Program-made: the position numbers and the translations under genes
Notes under the pieces: generated by a model
What the model saw: the letters and a program-made list of their open reading frames with translations, nothing else
What the model was told of the DNA's origin: nothing
Databases searched by the model: none
Assembly (NCBI GenBank): GCA_025356735.1
Contig: JANXRT010000173.1
Location: 1 to 5,203 of the forward strand
Direction: 5' to 3'
From: Acetobacteraceae bacterium
Lineage (GTDB): Bacteria > Pseudomonadota > Alphaproteobacteria > Acetobacterales > Acetobacteraceae
Length of the DNA: 5,203 nt
Part shown: positions 1-4,667 of the stretch, in pieces
Layout: every line of letters starts with the position of its first letter
Position numbering within the stretch: the first letter of the stretch is position 1

Positions 1-96
1 GGCCAGCGCGACCACGGGGCACGAGCCGCCGGGCACCGTGGCGCACGAGGCCAGCCCAAGCAGGCCGAGCACGGCGCCCGCGAGCAGCAGGCGCAT
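1..96 (-). CDS. Small lipoprotein, N-terminal part only (cut by window edge)
   Basis: An open frame reads from an ATG at 96-94 off the left edge, giving 32 codons. The N-terminus is a textbook lipoprotein signal: Met-Arg, a hydrophobic core (LLLAGAVLGLLGLA, residues 3-16), then the lipobox L-A-S-C with the modifiable cysteine at residue 18. The product should be exported by Sec, lipidated at Cys18 and anchored in a membrane; Ala19 follows the cysteine, with no Asp as inner-membrane retention signal. The visible mature part has a second cysteine (residue 26) and Pro/Gly. The gene starts 8 bases after the mscL stop on the same strand, and an AGG overlapping that TAG stop (104-106) lies 7 bases before the ATG, so it is probably co-transcribed with mscL. 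The function cannot be named because the mature domain is outside the window. Confidence 0.6.
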   Translation of the reverse strand, partial: MRLLLAGAVLGLLGLASCATVPGGSCPVVALA

Positions 97-104
97 GCCG
101 GCGC

Positions 105-578
105 CTACGGTCTTGGCGCGGCGATCGCGGCCGGTTCCGGGCGGGCGCGCAGCAGGTCGCGTATTTCGGTCAGCAGCACCTCCTGCGCCGCGGTCGGCGG
201 CGGCGCGTTGTCGGCGAGCTTGATCCGCGACAGCGCCTTGACCAGCCAGAACACGACGAAGGCGACGATGACGAACTGGATGATGGCGTTGAGGAACAGG
301 CCGATGTTCAGCGTCGCGGCACCCACCGCCTTGGCGGCATCGACCGAGGGATACCTCTTGCCGTCCAGAGCCACGAAGACGTTGCTGAAATCGACCCCGC
401 CGATCAGCAGGCCGATGATCGGGTTGAAGATGTCCTTGACCAGGCTGCTGACCACGCCGGTGAAGGCGGCGCCGATGATGATGCCGACCGCGAGGTCGAC
501 CACGCTGCCACGCACGATGAAGGCGCGGAAATCGGAAACCCAGGTCGGCACGCGCGGCATGTGAACAGGCGACTGCAT
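105..578 (-). CDS. mscL: Large-conductance mechanosensitive channel MscL
   Basis: MscL is a homopentameric inner-membrane channel that opens under membrane tension and releases solutes during hypo-osmotic shock. The 157-residue product follows the family plan: an amphipathic N-terminal helix (about 12-23), the signature first transmembrane helix (GSVVDLAVGIIIGAAF at 24-39, continuing to about 58), a periplasmic loop (GGVDFSNVFVALDG and on, about 60-90), a second transmembrane helix (about 92-114), and the conserved C-terminal bundle helix EVLLTEIRDLLR (133-144), nearly identical to that of E. coli MscL. It is about 20 residues longer than the E. coli protein, mostly at the N-terminus and in the loop. 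The ATG at 578-576 was chosen because AAGGAA sits 10 bases upstream. The frame stays open to 680, but that stretch lies in the inverted repeat and does not resemble MscL. A second ATG at 560 is possible but lacks such a site. Confidence 0.95.
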   Translation of the reverse strand: MQSPVHMPRVPTWVSDFRAFIVRGSVVDLAVGIIIGAAFTGVVSSLVKDIFNPIIGLLIGGVDFSNVFVALDGKRYPSVDAAKAVGAATLNIGLFLNAIIQFVIVAFVVFWLVKALSRIKLADNAPPPTAAQEVLLTEIRDLLRARPEPAAIAAPRP

Positions 579-588
579 GGATAGATAT

Positions 589-594
589 TTCCTT
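589..594 (-). promoter_or_regulatory. Ribosome binding site of mscL
   Basis: On the minus strand the bases read AAGGAA, 10 bases before the ATG at 578. This is the best Shine-Dalgarno match near the gene, and it fixes the start downstream of the more distal in-frame ATG at 680. It lies just outside the neighbouring inverted repeat. Confidence 0.6.
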
Positions 595-644
595 GTGCCG
601 GAGGCAGGAAAGCATGGGACTCTGCCCCAAACCCCGCCGGGGTA

Positions 645-658
645 GCGCCCCGGGGCGC
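645..658. repeat. Perfect 14-base palindrome inside the inverted repeat
   Basis: The bases GCGCCCCGGGGCGC form a perfect self-complementary palindrome in the centre of the larger element. An overlapping alternative is a small hairpin, CCGGGG (637-642) with CCCCGG (648-653) around a 5-base loop. It is probably a structural part of the repeat rather than a protein-binding site. Confidence 0.5.
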
Positions 659-677
659 ATCCGTAGGTAGAGGGGTT

Positions 678-699
678 CAAAGGGGCGATGGCCCTTTTG
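678..699. repeat. Compact 9-bp stem, 4-base loop hairpin inside the inverted repeat
   Basis: On the plus strand, CAAAGGGGC (678-686) pairs with GCCCTTTTG (691-699) around the loop GATG, with one G-T wobble. As transcribed from the minus strand, the direction of the flanking genes, it reads CAAAAGGGC-CATC-GCCCCTTTG. No U-run follows in that direction, so it is not a standard intrinsic terminator. Its 3' base on the plus strand is also the first base of the right arm of the larger repeat, so the two foldings compete only at that edge. Confidence 0.55.
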
Positions 700-749
700 C
701 GGGGTTTGGGGCAGAGCCCGAAGCTTTCTGCCTACGGCGTAAGAAGGCA

Positions 750-2108
750 TCACGCGCACAGGCGCATGAGTTTCCGCACGTCCAGGCCGGCGATTGCTGC
801 GACCAGGCTGGCGGAGCGGTTGGCGCCGAGCACCGGTTCAGCCAGGGCAAGAAATTTCTGTTCAAGCCGCCGTCCTTGCTCGGCAATGTCGGCCGCCGGT
901 ATGCCGGCATCGTGGCGCGCGGTCAGGGTGCGCCCATCGGTCAAATGCAGGTCGACCTCGGCGATGGTCGTCGACCAGCCAGACTGGAAATCAAGTTCAA
1001 CCTTGTCGCGCAGCCGCGCCAGCGCGGGATCGTTGGCGTTGGCGTCGGAAAAGGTATCGAGCCGGCTGGTGTCCACGCCCGATAGCGCCATAGCGACGGT
1101 CAGCCGGTGGCTGAACTTGGCCTCGAGGCCCGTTGCCGGCGACAGAATGTTGCACACTCGGCTGGTCGCCTGATCAACCCGCAGCCGGATGATTTCGACA
1201 TGATCGAGCGCCATGCCGGGCTGGTGCAGCTTGCGGGCGGCCTCAATCGGGCCATGGGTCAGGTAGCAGGCCGCATGGTACTTGAACAGGTTTCCGCGCA
1301 GGTAAAGCCGCTCCGGCTCCATCAGCGCCTGTTCGGGGTAGAAGTCGGGGCTGTGGGTGGCGCAAAAGCCCTGGTCGCATTCGAGCACGTCGTGCCGCGA
1401 CGTGAAGCCCCGGCTGGCCAGCCGGGCGGCGAGCAGCCCGTGATAGGCGGCGGTGCCGGCATGGAAGGGCTTGCACATGCTGCCGAACATCGATTTCAAC
1501 CCCGCCGCCTGGGTGCCGGCGATGCCGAGCGCGGTGCAGCATGCATCCTCGTCCAGGCCCATCAGGTGCGCGCAGGCCATTGCCGCGCCGAAGCTGCCGA
1601 TAGTCCCGGTGGCGTGAAAGCCGAGCCCATCATAGTGGCCGGGCGCGATTGCGCGCCCGATCCGGCATTGCAGCTCGTAGCCGGCGACGAAGGCTGCCAG
1701 AACTGCGTCGCCGGCGGCACCGGTTTCCTCGGCCAGCGCCAGCAGCGCCGGCAGGATGGCGACCGAGGGGTGGCCGGGCATCGCCAGGTTAACGTCGTCG
1801 AAATCGAGCGCGTGACCGGCGGCGCCGTTCAGCAGCGCCGCCGACAGGGCCGGCAGCCGGATGCCATGGCCGATCACCGTCGCCGCCTCCTGGCCGCCCT
1901 GTCCGGCGAACTCGGCCGCCAGGATTTTCGACAGCGGCTCGGCGGCGCCGGGTAGGGCGCAGGCGATGGTGTCGAGGATGCACTGCCTCGCCAGTTCGCG
2001 AGCCTCGTCGGTCAGCGTTTCGGGGCGCACAGCCAATGCTCGCGCCACCAGCGCGCGGGTCAGGCCGAGCCCAGCCGCGGTGGCCGTGATGCTGGAAATC
2101 TGGTTCAT
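750..2108 (-). CDS. MmgE/PrpD family protein (2-methylcitrate dehydratase-like)
   Basis: This 452-residue protein has the usual family length and is complete. The family includes 2-methylcitrate dehydratase (PrpD), cis-aconitate decarboxylase and iminodisuccinate epimerase, cytosolic enzymes acting on small polycarboxylic acids. Conserved blocks visible in order are HALDFDDV (99-106), GHPS (112-115), GFHATGT (163-169), CKPFHAGTAAYHG (212-224), FKYHAACYLTH (275-285) and EAKFSHRLTVAMAL (329-342); the first five belong to the all-helical domain and its active-site region. The start is the ATG at 2108-2106, one base after the preceding gene's TGA, with AAGGGA in that gene's last codons as ribosome binding site. 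No methylcitrate synthase or methylisocitrate lyase is adjacent, so a propionate-pathway role cannot be claimed. Pairing with an enoyl-CoA hydratase-family gene suggests a catabolic route with CoA intermediates. Family assignment is firm; substrate is unknown. Confidence 0.92.
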   Translation of the reverse strand: MNQISSITATAAGLGLTRALVARALAVRPETLTDEARELARQCILDTIACALPGAAEPLSKILAAEFAGQGGQEAATVIGHGIRLPALSAALLNGAAGHALDFDDVNLAMPGHPSVAILPALLALAEETGAAGDAVLAAFVAGYELQCRIGRAIAPGHYDGLGFHATGTIGSFGAAMACAHLMGLDEDACCTALGIAGTQAAGLKSMFGSMCKPFHAGTAAYHGLLAARLASRGFTSRHDVLECDQGFCATHSPDFYPEQALMEPERLYLRGNLFKYHAACYLTHGPIEAARKLHQPGMALDHVEIIRLRVDQATSRVCNILSPATGLEAKFSHRLTVAMALSGVDTSRLDTFSDANANDPALARLRDKVELDFQSGWSTTIAEVDLHLTDGRTLTARHDAGIPAADIAEQGRRLEQKFLALAEPVLGANRSASLVAAIAGLDVRKLMRLCA

Positions 2109-2109
2109 C

Positions 2110-2901
2110 TCAACGTCCCTTGAAAACCGGCTTGCGTTTTTCGTTGAACGCCAGCACGCCCTCGCGCCGGTCCTCGGTCGGGACCATGCGATTATAGGCC
2201 TCGATCTCGAACATCATGGCGCTGGGAAGATCCATGTTGAGGCCGTAATTGACCGACTGCTTGATCTGCCGGGTCGAGATCGGCGCGTTGCCGGCGATCG
2301 TCGCCGCGGTCTCCAGCGCCTCGGCAAGCAGTGTTTCGGGTGCGCAAAGCCGGTTGACCATGCCCCATTCCCGCGCCTGTTCGGCCGTGAACGGCTTCCC
2401 GGTCAGCAGGATTTCCTTGGCCCGGCGTGGCCCAACGGCGCGGGGCAGGGTCTGGGTGCCGCCCGCACCGGGCATGATGCCGAGCGTGACCTCAGTCAAT
2501 GCGAATCGGGCGGTGGTGGCGGCGTAGATGAAGTCGGCGCACAGCGCCATCTCCATGCCGCCGGCGAAGGCGGCGCCGTTGACCGCGGCGATCATCGGCA
2601 CCGTGCAGCCGATCATCGCGCGGATGGCGCGCTCGAACAGCAAGTGCTGCGTCTGCCATTGCGCGTCGGTCATGCCGTTGCGCTCCTTAAGATCGCCGCC
2701 GGCGCAGAAGATGCGGGATCCCGCGCCGGTCAGCACGACGCAGCGGAATTTCGTCGGATCGGCGTTGATGCCGTCGAACAAGGCGAGCAGATCGTGGCCC
2801 ATCTGGGTGTTCAGCGCATTGCCCGATTGCGGCCGGTTGAGCGTCACCAGCAGGGTGTATGGGGCTGGCTCCTCGATCACCAAGGTCTCATAGGTCGCCA
2901 A
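2110..2901 (-). CDS. Enoyl-CoA hydratase/isomerase family protein (crotonase fold)
   Basis: This 263-residue crotonase-superfamily enzyme would act in the cytosol, most likely adding water across the double bond of an enoyl-CoA thioester. Seen in order are the N-terminal strand leading to LNRP (21-24), the first oxyanion-hole segment FCAGGDLKE (65-73), the second one NGAAFAGGMEMALCAD (108-123), and EVTLGIMPGAGGTQTLPR (137-154). Both glutamates matching the catalytic pair of rat mitochondrial enoyl-CoA hydratase (Glu144 and Glu164) are present, at residues 117 and 137, so hydratase chemistry is plausible. The start is a TTG at 2901-2899: no ATG or GTG occurs upstream before an in-frame stop at 2958-2956, and the first internal ATG (residue 34) would remove the first strand. 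A GGGGG run (2909-2913) lies 7 bases before it. It is the first gene of the minus-strand unit, divergent from the Crp/Fnr gene and one base from the MmgE/PrpD gene. The substrate is not identifiable. Confidence 0.93.
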   Translation of the reverse strand: MATYETLVIEEPAPYTLLVTLNRPQSGNALNTQMGHDLLALFDGINADPTKFRCVVLTGAGSRIFCAGGDLKERNGMTDAQWQTQHLLFERAIRAMIGCTVPMIAAVNGAAFAGGMEMALCADFIYAATTARFALTEVTLGIMPGAGGTQTLPRAVGPRRAKEILLTGKPFTAEQAREWGMVNRLCAPETLLAEALETAATIAGNAPISTRQIKQSVNYGLNMDLPSAMMFEIEAYNRMVPTEDRREGVLAFNEKRKPVFKGR

Positions 2902-2946
2902 GTCGCTGCCCCCGTTGCCTGATCGCGGCGAAGCTAACGGGCGGGT

Positions 2947-2960
2947 TTTGCCCGGTCAAA
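2947..2960. promoter_or_regulatory. Candidate operator: near-perfect 14-base palindrome
   Basis: TTTGCCCGGTCAAA is symmetric except for one mismatched pair (2951/2956). It lies 46 bases upstream of the hydratase TTG and about 138 bases upstream of the regulator ATG. A Crp/Fnr regulator gene is adjacent and such proteins bind two-fold symmetric sites, so it may be an operator. The half-site spacing (TTG, 6 bases, CAA) differs from the FNR/FixK box (TTG, 8 bases, CAA), and there is no TGTGA half-site as for CRP. The call is therefore only tentative. Confidence 0.25.
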
Positions 2961-3087
2961 CGGCCCTCGATGCCATTCGCGGTCCCAGCCACTATGGCGA
3001 CGGCCGACGTTCGCGCATAATGCGGCCAAGCGGGCCCGGGACCGCCACGCCGTCCGCCCGCAGCTCTATCCCGGATTGCAACCAACC

Positions 3088-3091
3088 GGAG
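3088..3091 (+). promoter_or_regulatory. Ribosome binding site of the Crp/Fnr regulator
   Basis: GGAG lies 6 bases before the ATG at 3098. It supports this start over upstream in-frame candidates at 2915 and 3020, which lack a comparable site. Confidence 0.6.
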
Positions 3092-3097
3092 CACGCC

Positions 3098-3814
3098 ATG
3101 GCAATATTGGAGCGGATCAAAACGCCGCCCGGCACCGACCGGCGCTCGGTGCTGCTGCGCAGCCCGCTGTTCCAGGCGATGACCGAGGACGAACTCGACG
3201 CGACGCTGAAATTCGCGGTGGAACGGCACTGGACAAAGAACGCCTCGATCTTCCAGAAGGGCGATGACGGCTCCTCCCTGATGGCCGTGCTGAAGGGCCG
3301 GGTGAAGATCAGCGCGGTGTCGTCCGAGGGCAAGGAGGTCACGCTCAACGTCATCGCACCCGGCAACATCTTCGGCGAGATCGCGCTGCTCGACGGCAAC
3401 CCGCGCAGCGCCGACGCGACGGCACTCGACGATGCCGTGCTGTTGGTGGTCGATCGCCGCCACTTCCTGCCGTTCGTGCGGGCCAACGGCGACCTTTATC
3501 TGCGGCTGCTGGCGGTGCTGTGCGAGCGGCTGCGGCGGACCAGCATGGCGTTGGAGGACCTGGCATTGTTCGACCTGCCGGCGCGGCTGGCCCGGTTGAT
3601 ACTGAAGATGGCCGAGGATTACGGCCGTCCGGCGGCCGGCGGCGTGCGCATCGACATGAAGATGTCGCAGCGCGACATCAGCACCCTGGTCGCCTCGACC
3701 CGCGAGAGCGTTAACAAGCAGCTTCAGCTGTGGCGCCGCAGCGGGGTGCTAGAGCTTGACGCCGGCTATATCGTGCTCCGCCGGTCGGCCGACCTGCGCG
3801 CGCTGGTGGCCTAG
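3098..3814 (+). CDS. Crp/Fnr family transcriptional regulator
   Basis: This 238-residue cytosolic DNA-binding protein has the two-domain Crp/Fnr plan. The N-terminal cyclic-nucleotide-binding-like beta-roll spans about 20-125 and includes the phosphate-binding-cassette-like segment FGEIALLDGNPRSADA (92-107), with Gly93-Glu94 and Arg103-Ser104 matching the ligand-contacting positions of CRP. A dimerisation helix follows (about 127-150), then a winged helix-turn-helix (about 160-232) with MSQRDISTLVASTRESVNKQ at 189-208. The recognition helix keeps the Arg-Glu pair of CRP (202-203), with Lys207 where CRP has Arg185. There is only one cysteine (142), so it is not an Fe-S FNR-type oxygen sensor. 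A cyclic nucleotide could be the ligand, but the Thr-Ser pair of the CRP C-helix is not evident. The ATG at 3098 is preceded by GGAG. It heads the plus-strand unit and is divergent from the hydratase gene, so it may control either or both. Confidence 0.93.
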   Translation: MAILERIKTPPGTDRRSVLLRSPLFQAMTEDELDATLKFAVERHWTKNASIFQKGDDGSSLMAVLKGRVKISAVSSEGKEVTLNVIAPGNIFGEIALLDGNPRSADATALDDAVLLVVDRRHFLPFVRANGDLYLRLLAVLCERLRRTSMALEDLALFDLPARLARLILKMAEDYGRPAAGGVRIDMKMSQRDISTLVASTRESVNKQLQLWRRSGVLELDAGYIVLRRSADLRALVA

Positions 3815-4667
3815 CCTGGGCCGCAAGCTCGCCTTGCTGCTGGTTCTGTTACTGCTGCACGCAACGTCGGCAATCGCCGCGGAAAGCCGGTTCTTCACCA
3901 CCACGGACGGGGTCCGGCTGCACTATATCGAGGCCGGGCCGCCAGGCGCCGACACCATCGTGTTCGTGCCCGGCTGGACCATGCCGGCCTGGATATGGAG
4001 CCGGCAGGTCGAGGCCTTCTCGGCGACCCGCCACGTCATCGCCTTCGATCCGCGCGGCCAGGGCCTGTCCGACATTCCCCGTACCGGCTACGACCACAAC
4101 CGCCGCGGCCACGACCTCGGCGAGCTGATCGACCGGGTCGGGGCCCGGCCGGTGGTGATGGTCGCATGGTCGCTCGGCGTGCTCGACACCCTGGCCTACA
4201 TCCACAACAGCGGTGACGCCCGCGTCGCCGGCCTGGTTCTGGTCGACAACTCGGTCGGCGAGGACCCGGCGCCGGTCGCATCCTTGCCCGGCCCGAACCG
4301 AAGACCGCCACCGCACGGCGTGTTCATGAGCCGGTTCGTACCGGCGATGTTCCACGCGCCGCAGACCGTGGCATGGCTGGACCGGCTGCTGGTCGCCTGC
4401 ATGCGCGTGCCCGAGGCGGCGGCGCGCGCGCTGCTGGCCTATCCGGTGCCGCGGACCTATTGGCGGGACGCGATCTATTCCACCGCCCGTCCGATCCTGT
4501 ATGTGGTGCGGCCGCGATTGGCGGGGCAGGCGGAGAACCTGGTGAAGAAGCATCCATCGGCCGAGAGCGTGGTCTTCGACACCGCCGGCCACGCGCTGTT
4601 CGTCGACGAACCGGTGCGCTTCGACGCGGTGGTGGCCGACTTTATCCGCCGCCGGGTGTGGCGATGA
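3756..4667 (+). CDS. Exported alpha/beta-hydrolase fold protein
   Basis: Numbered from the TTG at 3756 (303 residues), the protein has Arg/Lys (RK, 23-24), a leucine-rich core (25-34) and a likely signal-peptidase site after A-I-A (near 41), so the mature enzyme should be periplasmic or secreted. The hydrolase fold shows the oxyanion-loop segment VPGW (71-74), DPRGQGLSD (98-106), a nucleophile elbow AWSLG (137-141, Ser139; Ala replaces the usual first Gly) and the triad histidine in AGHALF (277-282, His279). The usual acid position before the last helices reads VRPRLAG (251-257), without Asp or Glu; Asp164 in LVDNS, after the preceding strand, could substitute. The start is unsettled. TTG 3756 has GGGGTG 7 bases upstream but overlaps the regulator by 59 bases. 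CTG 3816, just after the regulator stop, would give a neater signal peptide, and TTG 3834 lacks the basic residues. The substrate is unknown; esterase, lipase or other hydrolase activity is possible. Confidence 0.85.
   Translation: MTPAISCSAGRPTCARWWPSLGRKLALLLVLLLLHATSAIAAESRFFTTTDGVRLHYIEAGPPGADTIVFVPGWTMPAWIWSRQVEAFSATRHVIAFDPRGQGLSDIPRTGYDHNRRGHDLGELIDRVGARPVVMVAWSLGVLDTLAYIHNSGDARVAGLVLVDNSVGEDPAPVASLPGPNRRPPPHGVFMSRFVPAMFHAPQTVAWLDRLLVACMRVPEAAARALLAYPVPRTYWRDAIYSTARPILYVVRPRLAGQAENLVKKHPSAESVVFDTAGHALFVDEPVRFDAVVADFIRRRVWR

Larger units (their letters stand above)
596..739. repeat. Long imperfect inverted repeat with nested hairpins, intergenic
   Basis: This element fills most of the 171-bp gap between the MmgE/PrpD gene and mscL. 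The left arm (596-637) and right arm (699-739) are near-complementary over about 41 bases. Their inner 18 bases (620-637, CTCTGCCCCAAACCCCGC, against 699-716) match perfectly; the outer parts (603-619 against 717-732, then 596-602 against 733-739) match with a few substitutions and one indel. The 61-base centre carries its own palindrome (645-658) and a compact hairpin (678-699). There is no coding potential and no flanking transposase. It resembles a REP-like or MITE-like dispersed intergenic element; G/C-rich repeats with similar CTCTGCCCCAAACCCC arms are, from memory, common in Acetobacteraceae. It might also act as an mRNA-stabilising or terminating structure for the upstream operon. The structure is seen directly; the repeat-family status is inference. 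Confidence 0.75.
2902..3097. promoter_or_regulatory. Divergent intergenic region between the hydratase and regulator genes
   Basis: This 196-bp spacer must hold the start signals for both divergent units. I could not place a convincing sigma-70 promoter. CATAAT (3016-3021, plus strand) resembles a -10 box, but the bases 17-18 upstream do not resemble a -35 box. The only other notable element is the palindrome at 2947-2960, listed separately. The plus frame of the regulator stays open through this region from 2915, but without a good ribosome binding site or family resemblance. Confidence 0.5.

Noticed and set aside
579..680. N-terminal extension of MscL to an ATG at 680
   Set aside because: The extra 34 residues are encoded by the inverted repeat, do not resemble MscL, and the ATG at 578 has a good ribosome binding site.
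678..699. Intrinsic terminator for the MmgE/PrpD transcript
   Set aside because: The stem is followed in the transcript by GAACCCC rather than a U-run, so the standard terminator signature is absent.
1107..1955. Long plus-strand frame (282 codons) opposite the MmgE/PrpD gene
   Set aside because: It is an antisense frame produced by high GC; the minus-strand frame carries all recognisable family motifs, while this one is low-complexity Gly/Arg/Ala/Gln-rich.
1861..2922. Plus-strand frame of 353 codons across the hydratase gene and its neighbour
   Set aside because: It is opposite two clearly identified genes, spans their junction, and its translation has no recognisable fold.
2946..2961. FNR/FixK or CRP box upstream of the divergent genes
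   Set aside because: The half-sites are spaced by 6 rather than 8 bases and do not give TTGAT/ATCAA or TGTGA/TCACA, so only a generic palindrome is reported.
3016..3021. Sigma-70 promoter with CATAAT as -10 box for the regulator
   Set aside because: No acceptable -35 hexamer lies 16-18 bases upstream, so one AT-rich hexamer is not enough to call a promoter.
2915..3097. Extension of the Crp/Fnr regulator upstream to 2915 or 3020
   Set aside because: The added residues are unlike the family, lack a ribosome binding site, and would use up the divergent promoter region; ATG 3098 has GGAG 6 bases upstream.
2888..3463. Minus-strand frame of 191 codons opposite the regulator
   Set aside because: It overlaps the regulator on the opposite strand and the translation is His/Arg/Gly-rich without motifs, as expected for a shadow frame.
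3849..4592. Minus-strand frame of 247 codons opposite the hydrolase
   Set aside because: The plus frame has a signal peptide and hydrolase motifs; the opposite frame is compositionally a shadow.
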